From: Bradyrhizobium archetypum
Lineage (GTDB): Bacteria > Pseudomonadota > Alphaproteobacteria > Rhizobiales > Xanthobacteraceae
Direction of reading: 5' to 3'
NCBI RefSeq assembly: GCF_013114835.1
Contig: NZ_JAAVLW010000003.1
Coordinates: 62,001 to 126,000 of the forward strand
Length of the DNA: 64,000 bases
Shown: one piece after another, positions 17,711 to 26,506 of the stretch
Numbering within the stretch: the first letter of the stretch is position 1
How the letters are laid out: each line of letters begins with the position of its first letter
Notes under the pieces: generated by a model
What the model was told of the DNA's origin: nothing
Databases searched by the model: none
Seen by the model: only the letters and a program-made list of their open reading frames with translations
Program-made: the position numbers and the translations under genes

Positions 17711-17721
17711 CATGATGTTAT
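17707..17721. promoter_or_regulatory. candidate LysR-type operator upstream of aroE
   Basis: ATAACATGATGTTAT has perfect seven-base arms around one G and contains a T-N11-A core. It overlaps the stop codon of the LysR gene and lies 120 bases before the aroE start. Nine of 15 positions match the inverse of the site before pcaH. A role as operator is inferred from position and symmetry; a GntR-type site is an alternative. Confidence 0.42.
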
Positions 17722-17840
17722 CTATCCGGCATAAATGGGTAATTGTGTTAGGTCGGCAAAGCGCTATCGTCTCGCGAGATCGGGGCATGTCCCGATCCAA
17801 CCCCTGCCGCTAACCGCGCATTGCGCCTGATGACGAAATC

Positions 17841-18731
17841 ATGAGTCCTGCCGCCCGACCCATTGCTCCGGCCGACCGCCGCTTCCTCACCGGCCTGATT
17901 GGCGCGCCGATCGCGCATTCGGCGTCGCCTGCAATGCATGAGCGGGCCGCTGAAGCGCTCGGCGCGCATTGCCATTACCAACTGATCGAATTCGCAGGCG
18001 CCGGCCGCGAGGAATTGCGCCTGCTGCTGGACGGCGTGCGCCGGCTCGGTTTTGCCGGCGTCAACGTCACCTTCCCATACAAGGAGGCGGTGATTTCCCT
18101 GCTCGATGAATTATCGCCGGGGGCGCGCGCGATCGGTGCGGTCAATACCGTCCTGGTCAGGGATGGCCGGCTGATCGGATATAACACCGACACGACAGGA
18201 TTTGCCCGGGCGATCACCGAGCTTGTCCACGATCCCGCACAGAGCCGTGTCGCCGTGATCGGCGCAGGCGGCGTCGGCAAGGCGATCGCCTTCGCACTCG
18301 CGGAGACCGGCGTGCGCGAGATCAGGATTTTTGACACGGATCGCGCCAAGGCCCATCAACTCGCCGCGCAACTCAGGGGCCAAGGCGAAGCAAGGGCGGC
18401 CAACAGCGTCGACGACGCGATGCGCGATGCTACCGGCGTCGTCAACGGCTCGCCGGTCGGCATGTTGCCGAACCGCGGCACGCCGGTGCCGGATGCACTG
18501 TTGCGCAGGGGCCTCTGGGTAGCGGATGCGGTCTACACGCCGCTTTGGACGCCGCTGTTGAATGCCGCCAAGGCCAAGGGCGCCGAGGTCATGACCGGGC
18601 GTGAGCTCGCGATCTATCAGGCCGCCGACGCATTCGAATTGTTTACGGGATTGAAGCCGTCGGCGATCGAGATGGGAAATGCATTCGACGCCGTGATGGC
18701 CAAGCGCTACGCTAAAGTGAATGCAGCATAG
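17841..18731 (+). CDS. aroE: shikimate 5-dehydrogenase family protein, probably catabolic
   Basis: Oxidoreductase of 296 residues that interconverts shikimate and 3-dehydroshikimate (quinate is possible too). The substrate pocket shows SASPAMH (the Ser pair), NVTFPYK with the catalytic Lys, and the Asp of YNTDTTGF. The nucleotide domain has GAGGVGKA, then FDTDRAKAHQL; the acidic residue after the second strand suggests NAD rather than NADP. DAVYTPLWTPLL is the conserved late motif. Its place between pcaG/LysR and a transporter/quiC operon argues for growth on shikimate or quinate rather than aromatic amino acid synthesis; a biosynthetic aroE would normally lie elsewhere. The ATG at 17841 is the only good start. 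Confidence 0.88.
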   Translation: MSPAARPIAPADRRFLTGLIGAPIAHSASPAMHERAAEALGAHCHYQLIEFAGAGREELRLLLDGVRRLGFAGVNVTFPYKEAVISLLDELSPGARAIGAVNTVLVRDGRLIGYNTDTTGFARAITELVHDPAQSRVAVIGAGGVGKAIAFALAETGVREIRIFDTDRAKAHQLAAQLRGQGEARAANSVDDAMRDATGVVNGSPVGMLPNRGTPVPDALLRRGLWVADAVYTPLWTPLLNAAKAKGAEVMTGRELAIYQAADAFELFTGLKPSAIEMGNAFDAVMAKRYAKVNAA

Positions 18732-18732
18732 C

Positions 18733-18777
18733 GCATGATCCGGAAAAGCGGGTACCGCTTTTCCAACAGGATCGTGC
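18733..18777. repeat. REP-like palindrome between aroE and the ABC operon
   Basis: Ten-base perfect arms GGAAAAGCGG (18742-18751) and CCGCTTTTCC (18755-18764) around GTA, with outer arms GCATGATC and GATCGTGC. It starts two bases after the aroE stop. A diverged relative is at 61332-61378. It may end the aroE transcript or simply be a dispersed element. Confidence 0.75.
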
Positions 18778-18838
18778 TCAAATCAAACAATGCGGCCGGT
18801 CACAAGGTCGCTCAAGTCAAGAGAGAAGAGGGATGGAA

Positions 18839-19975
18839 ATGAGATCTCGAATTTTCGCTGGACTCCTGCTTGCAGCGGTGTCGGCCGGCGCGGCGTTTGC
18901 GCAAGGCGGGCCGATCAAGCTCGCCGATGTCGCCGAACTGTCCGGCGGCGGCGCTACCGTCGGCAACAACTGGAAGAACGGCATCGACCTTGCGATCGAG
19001 GAAATCAATGCCAAGGGCGGTTTGCTCGGCCGCAAGCTGGAAGTCACGCATGCGGATTCGCAGTCGAATCCCGGCGTTGCGCGGGCGCAGGTGCAGAAGG
19101 CGCTCGACAATGAACCCTACGTGCTGCTCGGCCCCGGCTATTCCGGATCGGTGAAGGTCACGTCGCCGCTCGCCGCGGAAGCCGGCATCGCGCAGATCAT
19201 GGGCGGCGAGGCCGCCGAACTGACGCAGGGCGGCAACAAGTTCCTGTTCCGCACCTCGTTCGGCCAGCAATCCTCGATGCCGAAGGTCGCCAAATACATC
19301 CACGACGAACTGAAGGCGAAGTCGGTCGCAATCGTTTGGGTCAACAACGACTTCGGCAAGGGCGGCCGCGACGTCATCACCAAGGAATTCGCCAAATACA
19401 ATATCAAGATCGCCGCCGACATCTCCACGGAAGCAGGCCAGGCCGATTTCGCCGCCGACGTCTCCAAGATCAAGGCCGCGGCGCCCGATGCCGTCTTCAT
19501 CTACCTCAACGAGGAAGAAAGCGCGCGCATCCTGAAGGAGCTGAAGCGCCAAGCGATCACCGTGCCGCTGGTCGGCGAGACGACGCTGGTCGGCCAGAAG
19601 GTCGTCGAACTCGCCGGCGACGCCGCGAACGGTGCGCGCGGCCATGTCGGTCTGACCACCGATGCGCCGGTCGATCTGGTCAAGGCGTTCAGGGAGAAGT
19701 TCGTCAAGAAATACAACTACGTCCCCGACCACAACGGGCTGAAGGGCTATCTCGCGATCTACATGATCAAGGCTACCACCGAGAAGATGGGTAAGGTCGA
19801 CGCCAAAAGGTTTGCGGATACGCTCCACGGCCTCACCATCAAGGCCGCGAGCGAGCCGGGCATCCTGATGGATGTGACTTTCGACGAGAAGGGCGACATC
19901 GACCGCCAGGGATTTTTGGTCGAGATCGTCGAGGGCAAGCAGGTCGTCAAGCAGGTGCTGCCGAAGCTGAATTGA
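18839..19975 (+). CDS. ABC transporter substrate-binding protein (LivK type) of the catabolic island
   Basis: Periplasmic receptor of 378 residues, with a clear signal peptide ending in GAAFAQ. The Peripla_BP_6 core shows IKLADVAELSGGGATVG, GLLGRKLEV and GPGYSGSVKV. I chose the ATG at 18839 since GAGGG lies six or more bases upstream; an ATG at 18833 is the alternative. Four genes for permeases and ATPases follow (after a repeat element) to make a full Liv-type importer. Location inside a shikimate/protocatechuate island suggests an aromatic or hydroaromatic acid ligand rather than branched-chain amino acids; this is inference. Confidence 0.9.
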   Translation: MRSRIFAGLLLAAVSAGAAFAQGGPIKLADVAELSGGGATVGNNWKNGIDLAIEEINAKGGLLGRKLEVTHADSQSNPGVARAQVQKALDNEPYVLLGPGYSGSVKVTSPLAAEAGIAQIMGGEAAELTQGGNKFLFRTSFGQQSSMPKVAKYIHDELKAKSVAIVWVNNDFGKGGRDVITKEFAKYNIKIAADISTEAGQADFAADVSKIKAAAPDAVFIYLNEEESARILKELKRQAITVPLVGETTLVGQKVVELAGDAANGARGHVGLTTDAPVDLVKAFREKFVKKYNYVPDHNGLKGYLAIYMIKATTEKMGKVDAKRFADTLHGLTIKAASEPGILMDVTFDEKGDIDRQGFLVEIVEGKQVVKQVLPKLN

Positions 19976-20013
19976 GCTGTGACGGGATGAAATCGAGCCA
20001 CGACGCAAGCTGC

Positions 20014-20147
20014 ACTCCCTCTCCCGCTTGCGGGGGAGTGCCGCGGGTGGGGGTGTAGCCGCGAGTCGCACCGCCGCTGTGGAGAGAGCCCCCACCCGCA
20101 TCGCATCTATCGATGCGTGCGACCTCCCCTGCAAGCGGGAGAGGTGA
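20014..20147. repeat. intergenic inverted repeat, family B copy 2
   Basis: Outer arms CCTCTCCCGCTTGCGGG and its inverse CCTGCAAGCGGGAGAGG, with inner arms around GGGTGGGGG and CCCCCACCC. Same plan as the element at 10044. It lies inside an operon, between the binding-protein gene and the first permease gene, where it might lower expression of the downstream membrane genes relative to the receptor. Confidence 0.75.
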
Positions 20148-20219
20148 AGGAGCGAAGCCGGCTGATGCAATTTGAGCCTCGATGTGCGGAGCCAATCTCC
20201 GCGAGTTATGGGGAAAACC

Positions 20220-21095
20220 ATGTCCAACCTGCTTGATCTGCTGGTGGCGGGCCTTGCGACCGGGGCGATCTACGCCCTCGTCGCGGTCGGGTTCACGCTG
20301 CTGTGGCAGACATCGCAAACCATCAATTTCGCACAGGGCGAATTCGTGATGCTGCCGGCCTTCCTGATGCTGGCGGTGATGCATGCAGGCGCGCCGTTCT
20401 GGCTTGCCGTCATTCTCGGTATCCTGCTGTCGCTGCTGCTGCTTGGGCTCGGCTTCAAGCTCTTGCTGGTCGACCCGATGCTGCGGCATGGCGTGCTGCC
20501 GCTGGCGATCGCGACGATGGCGCTGGCGATCGGCATGAAGGAAGCGGTGAAACAGTTCTTCAGTGCCGAGGCCTCGCCATTCCCATCCATCGTGCCGGCC
20601 GGTGACGTCTCGATCCTAGGCCGTGTGGTCTCGCTGCAGAGCCTGGGCGTGCTCGCGCTCGCGATTGCGGTCGTGATCGGCCTGACTCTGCTGTTGAATC
20701 GCACGTCGATCGGCCACCAGATGCAGGCAACCGCACAGAATCCGACAGTCGCACGCATCATCGGCGTGCCGGTCGAGCGGATGATCCTGCTGACTTTCCT
20801 GATCAATGCGTTTCTGGTGGCGTTGGCCTCGCTCCTGATCACGCCGATTTATCTCGCGAAATTCTCGTCCGGCGAGGTGCTGGGGCAGGCGGCATTCATC
20901 GCCGCGATCGTCGGCGGCTTCAACCAGGTGCGCGGCGCCATTGCCGGTGGCCTCCTGATCGGCGTCGTCGACAATCTCGCGGCGGCCTATGTGTCGACGC
21001 AGTATCGCGCCGCGGTGCCGCTCGCACTGCTGATCATCATCATTCTGTTTCGTCCGCAGGGGCTGCTCGGCCGGCCCGAGGAGCGCACGGTATGA
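20220..21095 (+). CDS. ABC transporter permease, LivH type
   Basis: Inner-membrane permease of 291 residues with about eight hydrophobic helices. Family marks include ATGAIYALVAVGFTLLW, TINFAQGEFVMLPAF and, late, AIVGGFNQVRGAIAGGLLIG. The ATG at 20220 follows GGGGAAAA. Its stop overlaps the start of the LivM-type gene (ATGA at 21092), so the two permeases are made together and pair in the membrane. Confidence 0.92.
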   Translation: MSNLLDLLVAGLATGAIYALVAVGFTLLWQTSQTINFAQGEFVMLPAFLMLAVMHAGAPFWLAVILGILLSLLLLGLGFKLLLVDPMLRHGVLPLAIATMALAIGMKEAVKQFFSAEASPFPSIVPAGDVSILGRVVSLQSLGVLALAIAVVIGLTLLLNRTSIGHQMQATAQNPTVARIIGVPVERMILLTFLINAFLVALASLLITPIYLAKFSSGEVLGQAAFIAAIVGGFNQVRGAIAGGLLIGVVDNLAAAYVSTQYRAAVPLALLIIIILFRPQGLLGRPEERTV

Positions 21096-22090
21096 GCGCC
21101 ACCGCAAAATACTGGCGTATCGCGCTCGGCGTCGCCGTCATTGCCGCGCTGATCATCGCGCCGATGAATTTCAACCGCTATGGCCTCTATATCCTGAGCC
21201 AGTGGGCGGTGATGACGATCGCCGCGATGGGGCTCAATTTGACGCTCGGCTATGCCGGCCAAGTCTCGCTGGCGCAGGGCGCGTTCGTCGGCATCGGCGC
21301 CTATGCAGCGGCAATCATGACCACGCAGGGCATGCCGCTGATTGCTGCGCTTGGCGTTGCGGTCGTGATGTGCTTTGCGATCGGCTGGATCCTCGGCTAT
21401 CCCGCGCTGCGCGTGCAGCATCACTACCTTGCCTTCGTGACGCTCGCGTTCTCGACGCTCGCCTTCCTGGTGTTCCGCAACGAGGACTGGCTCACCAAGG
21501 GCATCTACGGCATATCAAACATTCCGCGGCCCAATGTCCTGGGCTTTGCCACCAATCGGCCGCTGCCATTCTATTATTTCTGCCTCGGCTCGCTCGGCAT
21601 CGTCTCGCTGGCGATGTGGTGGTTGATCCGCTCGCCCTGGGGCCGCGCCTTTGTGGCGCTGCGCGAAAACCCGGTGCGGGCGCTGTCGCTCGGCATCGAC
21701 ACGCGGCGCTATACGCTGATGGCGTTCGCGATCGGCTCAGCCCTCGGCGGCGTCGCCGGCACGCTCTACGCGCCGCTGACGCAATATATCGATCCGGTTC
21801 CCTTCAACCTCTCGCTCTCCCTCGACCTGTTGATGATGGTGATCGTCGGCGGCTCCGGATTCTTCTTCGGTCCGTTCCTCGGCGCCATGATCGCGGTGCT
21901 GCTGCCGGAGTGGCTGCGCTTCACGGAAGGCTATTACCTGATGCTCTATGCCGTCGCAGTGATGCTGCTGCTGATCTATTCGCCAACCGGCATCCTCGGC
22001 ATTCTCGACCGCTACCTGAGCGAGCGCCGCACCAAAGCGGCCTCCGCGCTGCGGGCCGTCGCCAAGTCCCGGCTGGAGACGGCGCCATGA
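21092..22090 (+). CDS. ABC transporter permease, LivM type
   Basis: Second permease, 332 residues, about nine to ten helices. It has MGLNLTLGYAGQVSLAQGAFVGIGAY, seen here as LNLTLGYAGQVSLAQG, and the late VIVGGSGFFFGPFLGA loop that contacts the ATPases. The start overlaps the LivH-type stop and its own stop overlaps the ATPase start, so the genes are tightly coupled. Acts with the LivH-type partner to form the channel of the importer. Confidence 0.92.
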   Translation: MSATAKYWRIALGVAVIAALIIAPMNFNRYGLYILSQWAVMTIAAMGLNLTLGYAGQVSLAQGAFVGIGAYAAAIMTTQGMPLIAALGVAVVMCFAIGWILGYPALRVQHHYLAFVTLAFSTLAFLVFRNEDWLTKGIYGISNIPRPNVLGFATNRPLPFYYFCLGSLGIVSLAMWWLIRSPWGRAFVALRENPVRALSLGIDTRRYTLMAFAIGSALGGVAGTLYAPLTQYIDPVPFNLSLSLDLLMMVIVGGSGFFFGPFLGAMIAVLLPEWLRFTEGYYLMLYAVAVMLLLIYSPTGILGILDRYLSERRTKAASALRAVAKSRLETAP

Positions 22091-22830
22091 CCGCGGTCCT
22101 CGAAGTCAGCAACATCAAGAAGAGCTTTGGCGGCATCAAGGCCGTCGACGGCGTCAGCTTCGATGTGCGGGAGGGCGAGATCCTCGGACTGATCGGCCCG
22201 AATGGTTGCGGCAAATCCACGCTGTTCAACTGCATCCTCGGCCAGCTCACGCCGACCGACGGCGAGGTGAAGGTCGACGGTAAGGTCGTCACCGGGCTGC
22301 GGCCATCCGAGCTGAACCGCCTCGGCGTCAGCCGCACCTTCCAGCTCCTGCAGGTGTTTCCGAAACTGTCGGTGCGGGAGAACCTGATCCTTGCCGGCCA
22401 GGAGCACCAGGGCAACATGATGTCGCGGCTGTTCGGTCCCTCCGATGCCGGGCTGAGCGCCGCGGCCGACCAGATGATCGGCTTCTTCAAGCTCGATCAT
22501 CTCGCGACCGAAGCCGCGGGTGGTCTCTCTTATGGCCAGCAAAAGCTGCTTGATGCCGCCATGGCGTTCATGGGCGGGCCGCGACTGGTGCTGCTCGATG
22601 AGCCCGCCGGCGGCGTCAACCTCACCATGCTCGGCGATCTCAAGGAACGGCTGGCGGCGATCAACCGCGAGAAGCGCGCCACCTTCGTGGTGATCGAGCA
22701 TAACATGGAATTCGTGATGTCGCTGTGCACGCGCGTGATGGTGATGGCGGAAGGCAAGCTGCTCGCGATGGGTACGCCCGCCGAAGTCCGCGCCAATCCC
22801 GCCGTCATCGAAGCCTATCTTGGCCACTAG
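22087..22830 (+). CDS. ABC transporter ATP-binding protein, LivG type
   Basis: ATPase of 247 residues that powers the importer. Walker A is GPNGCGKST, the signature is LSYGQQKLLD (a usual variant for LivG), Walker B is LVLLDEPAGGVN and the switch His is in VIEHNMEFVM. The ATG at 22087 overlaps the LivM-type stop. A LivF-type partner follows 12 bases later. Confidence 0.93.
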   Translation: MTAVLEVSNIKKSFGGIKAVDGVSFDVREGEILGLIGPNGCGKSTLFNCILGQLTPTDGEVKVDGKVVTGLRPSELNRLGVSRTFQLLQVFPKLSVRENLILAGQEHQGNMMSRLFGPSDAGLSAAADQMIGFFKLDHLATEAAGGLSYGQQKLLDAAMAFMGGPRLVLLDEPAGGVNLTMLGDLKERLAAINREKRATFVVIEHNMEFVMSLCTRVMVMAEGKLLAMGTPAEVRANPAVIEAYLGH

Positions 22831-22842
22831 AGGGATCGATCC

Positions 22843-23583
22843 ATGAGCGACGTCATTCTGGATGTTCAAGGTCTCGTCGGCGGCTACGGCAAGATGACGA
22901 TCCTCAACGGTACCAGCTTCTCGGTGCCGGCGGGCTCCATCACGACGGTGATCGGTCCGAATGGTGCCGGCAAATCCACGGTGTTCAAGGCGATCTTCGG
23001 CCTGTTGAAGCTGCGCGAGGGCAGGATCGTATTCAAAGGGCGCGATGTCACCGGGCTGAGCCAGCGTGAACTGCTTAATGCTGGAATCTGCTACGTGCCG
23101 CAAGGCCGCAATATCTTCCCCGAGCTGTCCGTGCGCGACAACATCCAGCTCGGCGCCGTCGTCGCTGGCCGCGACATCACCGATCTACCTGCCAGGATCG
23201 AGACGGCGCTCGATAAATTCCCCGCGCTGCGCAAGAGGGCCACGCAACAGGCGTCCACGCTGTCGGGTGGCGAGCAGAAGCAGCTCGAAATTGTCCGCGG
23301 GCTCCTGCTTAATCCGCAACTGCTGCTGATCGACGAGCCGTCGATCGGGCTTTCGCCGCTGATGGTGCAGCAGACCTTCAATATGCTGAAAGAGCTTCGT
23401 GACCGCGGCGTGTCGATCCTGATGATCGAGCAGAACGCGCGCTCGGCGCTGGAGATTTCCGATTACGGCATCGTGCTCGAGCTCGGCCAGACCCGGCTCG
23501 TCGACAAGGCTGATCGCGTGCTGAACGATCCCCGCATCGGGCAGTTGTTCCTAGGGGGCGCCATGACGGAGACGGCGGCATGA
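22843..23583 (+). CDS. ABC transporter ATP-binding protein, LivF type
   Basis: Second ATPase, 246 residues. Walker A GPNGAGKST, Q-loop region YVPQGRNIFPELSVRDN, signature LSGGEQKQLE, Walker B LLLIDEPSIGLSP and the switch His position replaced by Gln in MIEQNARSAL, which is normal for LivF. It overlaps the oxidoreductase gene by four bases (ATGA at 23580), which places transport and metabolism genes in one operon. Confidence 0.93.
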   Translation: MSDVILDVQGLVGGYGKMTILNGTSFSVPAGSITTVIGPNGAGKSTVFKAIFGLLKLREGRIVFKGRDVTGLSQRELLNAGICYVPQGRNIFPELSVRDNIQLGAVVAGRDITDLPARIETALDKFPALRKRATQQASTLSGGEQKQLEIVRGLLLNPQLLLIDEPSIGLSPLMVQQTFNMLKELRDRGVSILMIEQNARSALEISDYGIVLELGQTRLVDKADRVLNDPRIGQLFLGGAMTETAA

Positions 23584-24638
23584 GCGGCGCGATGCGGATC
23601 GGCGTGGCGGGTGCCGGGCTGATCGGCCGCAGGCACATCGAGCTGATCGCGGCGTCGCCCGATTGTGTGCTGGCTGGCATTGCCGATCCCTCGCCCGAGG
23701 CAAAAGCACTCGCCGAATCCCAGGGGATATCGTGGTACGCCGATCATCGCGCCTTGCTGGAGCAGGAGACGCCTGATGGCATGATCATCGCGTCGCCCAA
23801 CGCGCTGCATCTGCCGATGGCACTCGATTGCGTTGCGCATGGCGTGCCGGCGCTGGTCGAGAAGCCGGTCACGGATACGGTCGCCGCCGCGCAGCGTCTA
23901 TGCGAAGCGGTGCGGCGCAGGAACGTGCCGGTGCTGGTCGGCCATCACCGTCGGCACAATCCTCGGATCAAGGCGATCCGCGACAAGATCGCCGGCGGCG
24001 AGATCGGTCAGCTCACCGCGGTTATCGGGCTCTGGCTGTTGAAGAAGCCCGACAATTATTTCGATGTCGCATGGCGACGCGAGCCGGGCGGCGGGCCGCT
24101 GTTGATCAACCTGGTGCATGACATCGATAATCTCAGATTCATCTGCGGCGAGATAGCAGAGGTTCAGGCGATGAGCTCGAACAAGGTGCGAGGCTTTGCC
24201 GTCGAGGACACCGCGGGCCTGCTGCTGAAATTCGCCGATGGCGCGACCGGCACAGTGATGCTGTCGGATGCGACGCCGGCGCCGTGGAGCTGGGAACTAT
24301 CCTCGGGCGAGAACGCCGCCTATCCGAAGCAGGATCAGCCTTGCTACCTCTTCGCCGGCACCAGGGGATCGCTGTCGGTGCCGACCATGGAGCTGTGGTC
24401 GTATCCGGGCGAGGGCGGCTGGTATGCGCCGCTCTCCCGCACCGGGGTGGATGTACCATCGGCCGATCCGCTGGTTGAGCAGCTCCGGCATTTTTGCGCC
24501 GTGATCGCTGGACGCGAAGCGCCGCTGATTTCCGCCGAGGACGCCATGGGCACGCTCGCCGTCGTGGAAGCCGTGCGGGAAGCGGCGCTCACGGGCAATC
24601 GTGTATCCCCTCGCCGGATCATGGAGCAGGCCGCATGA
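23580..24638 (+). CDS. Gfo/Idh/MocA family oxidoreductase
   Basis: NAD(P)-dependent dehydrogenase of 352 residues. The Rossmann start is GVAGAGLIGRRH. The EKP motif in LVEKPVTD holds the catalytic Lys, and the His in LLINLVHDIDNLRF completes the active site. Substrates in this family are cyclic polyols and sugars. Here it is coupled by ATGA overlaps to the LivF-type ATPase before it and to quiC after it, so a hydroaromatic substrate such as quinate or shikimate, or a related cyclitol, is likely. That is inference from context; the sequence alone does not name the substrate. Confidence 0.85.
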   Translation: MSGAMRIGVAGAGLIGRRHIELIAASPDCVLAGIADPSPEAKALAESQGISWYADHRALLEQETPDGMIIASPNALHLPMALDCVAHGVPALVEKPVTDTVAAAQRLCEAVRRRNVPVLVGHHRRHNPRIKAIRDKIAGGEIGQLTAVIGLWLLKKPDNYFDVAWRREPGGGPLLINLVHDIDNLRFICGEIAEVQAMSSNKVRGFAVEDTAGLLLKFADGATGTVMLSDATPAPWSWELSSGENAAYPKQDQPCYLFAGTRGSLSVPTMELWSYPGEGGWYAPLSRTGVDVPSADPLVEQLRHFCAVIAGREAPLISAEDAMGTLAVVEAVREAALTGNRVSPRRIMEQAA

Positions 24639-26506
24639 ACAAGCGCTCGATTGCCACCGTTTCGCTCAGCGGCGCGCTCGACGAAAAGCTGCGCGCGATC
24701 GCCGCCGCCGGCTTCGCTGCCGTCGAGATCTTCGAGAACGATCTGCTCTCGTTTAACGGCAGCCCGCGCGATGTCGGCCGGATGTGCCGCGACCTCGGGC
24801 TTTCGATCTGCGCCTTCCAGCCGTTCCGCGATTTCGAGGGCATGCCGGAGCCGCAGCGCACCCGCAATTTCGCGCGCGCCGAACGCAAGTTTGACCTGAT
24901 GCAGGAGTTGCAGACCGACCTGATGCTGATCTGCAGCAACATTTCGCCGGCTTCCCTCGGCGGTATCGATCGCGCAGCCGGCGATTTCCACGAGCTGGGT
25001 GAGCGGGCCGCCGCGCGCGGCCTGCGCATAGGTTACGAGGCGCTCGCCTGGGGTCTTCACGTCAACGACTACCGCGATGCCTGGGAGATCGTGCGGCGCG
25101 CCGACCACAAGTCGATCGGCATCATCCTGGACAGCTTTCATGCCTTGGCGCCGTCGTTCCCAATGCTGCCGATTCAATCGATCCCGGCCGACAGGATTTT
25201 TCTGGTGCAACTGGCCGACGCGCCGAAACTCGGCCTCGACGTCCTGTCCTGGAGCCGGCATTTCCGTTGCTTCCCGGGGCAGGGCGATCTGCCGGTCAAG
25301 AGCTTCGTCGAAGCCGTGCTCGCCACCGGCTATGCCGGCCCGCTGTCGCTGGAAATCTTCAACGACCAGTTCCGCGCCGGCTCCGCGGTCCGCACCGCGA
25401 CCGACGGGCTGCGCTCGCTGATCTTGCTGGAGGAGCAGGTCTGCAGCGCGGTTCCGGGGGCGCCGGCAACGCCGCTGCAGCCGAAGGCGCGCAGCCGCGG
25501 GGTCGGCTTCATCGAGTTCGCCGTCAGCGAAGAGAAAGCGCGCGAGCTTGCGGCGCTGTTCGGCCCGCTCGGCTTTCGCAAAACAGGTGTTCACCGCAGC
25601 AAGGACGTCGAGCGCTGGTCGCAAGGCGATATTAATCTCGTGATCAATTGCGAGCCTGATGGATTTGCGCATTCGCACTTTGTCACGCACGGCCCCGGCG
25701 TCTGCGCCATCGCCGTTGACGTGGATGATGCCGGCAGCACCATGGCGCGGGCGGAAGCGCTGAAGGCGCTGACCTTCTACCAGCCCGTCGGTCCGGGCGA
25801 ACTCGAGATTCCCGCGATCCGCGGCGTCGGCGGCAGCCTGCTGTACTTCCTGGAAGAGGCCGGCAAGAACTGGGGCCTCGATTTCGAATCCCTGCGTAGC
25901 GATGCGTCCGCCGACAGGCTCGATGCGGTCGATCACATCTCGCAGTCGATGCCGTATGATGAGATGCTGTCCTGGCTGTTGTTCTATACCGGCATCCTCG
26001 ATCTGGAACGGCTGCCGCAGGTGGAGATCGCGGACCCGGTCGGGCTGGTGCAGAGCCAGGCGCTGATCAACGGCAATCATGCCCTGCGCGTGGTGCTCAA
26101 CGGCTCGTCGGCGAGCCGCACACTGTCGGCCCGGTTCATCCACGAATTCTTCGGCTCCGGCGTGCAGCACGTCGCGTTCTCGTGCCGCGATATCTTCGCC
26201 TCGGTCGCCGCGATGCGCGCGCGGGGCGCCGATTTCCTGAAGATTCCCGACAATTACTATGACGATATCGAAGCCAAATATGGCCTCGACGCCGCGACCA
26301 TGGCGGCGCTGCGCGACAATCAGATCCTCTACGACCGCGAAGGCGAGGGCGAATTCTTCCAGGTCTATACCCACGCCTTCGACGAGCGGTTCTTCTTCGA
26401 GATCGTCGAGCGGCGCAACTATCACGGTTTTGGTGCGGCCAATGCGGCGATCAGGCTGGCGGCGCAGACGAGGGAATCGCGGCCGCTGACCATGCCCAAA
26501 GCGTGA
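24635..26506 (+). CDS. quiC: 3-dehydroshikimate dehydratase, two-domain (TIM barrel + VOC/HPPD-like)
   Basis: Enzyme of 623 residues. It would dehydrate 3-dehydroshikimate to protocatechuate, the substrate of PcaHG. Residues 1-270 form a xylose-isomerase-like barrel (AAGFAAVEIFENDL, then GYEALAWG, DSFHALA, GQGDLPVKSFV and LEIFND), the dehydratase part. Residues about 285-620 are two VOC units like 4-hydroxyphenylpyruvate dioxygenase, with metal ligands in AVDHISQ, VQHVAFSC and FFEIVERR. This fusion is known from pseudomonad QuiC. Annotation pipelines may name it hydroxyphenylpyruvate dioxygenase. The ATG at 24635 overlaps the TGA of the oxidoreductase gene. The second half keeps the metal ligands, so its own activity remains an open question. 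Confidence 0.9.
   Translation: MNKRSIATVSLSGALDEKLRAIAAAGFAAVEIFENDLLSFNGSPRDVGRMCRDLGLSICAFQPFRDFEGMPEPQRTRNFARAERKFDLMQELQTDLMLICSNISPASLGGIDRAAGDFHELGERAAARGLRIGYEALAWGLHVNDYRDAWEIVRRADHKSIGIILDSFHALAPSFPMLPIQSIPADRIFLVQLADAPKLGLDVLSWSRHFRCFPGQGDLPVKSFVEAVLATGYAGPLSLEIFNDQFRAGSAVRTATDGLRSLILLEEQVCSAVPGAPATPLQPKARSRGVGFIEFAVSEEKARELAALFGPLGFRKTGVHRSKDVERWSQGDINLVINCEPDGFAHSHFVTHGPGVCAIAVDVDDAGSTMARAEALKALTFYQPVGPGELEIPAIRGVGGSLLYFLEEAGKNWGLDFESLRSDASADRLDAVDHISQSMPYDEMLSWLLFYTGILDLERLPQVEIADPVGLVQSQALINGNHALRVVLNGSSASRTLSARFIHEFFGSGVQHVAFSCRDIFASVAAMRARGADFLKIPDNYYDDIEAKYGLDAATMAALRDNQILYDREGEGEFFQVYTHAFDERFFFEIVERRNYHGFGAANAAIRLAAQTRESRPLTMPKA

Noticed and set aside
24635..26506. quiC considered as a true 4-hydroxyphenylpyruvate dioxygenase of tyrosine breakdown
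   Set aside because: The N-terminal isomerase-like barrel and the position next to aroE-type and pca genes fit the two-domain 3-dehydroshikimate dehydratase instead.
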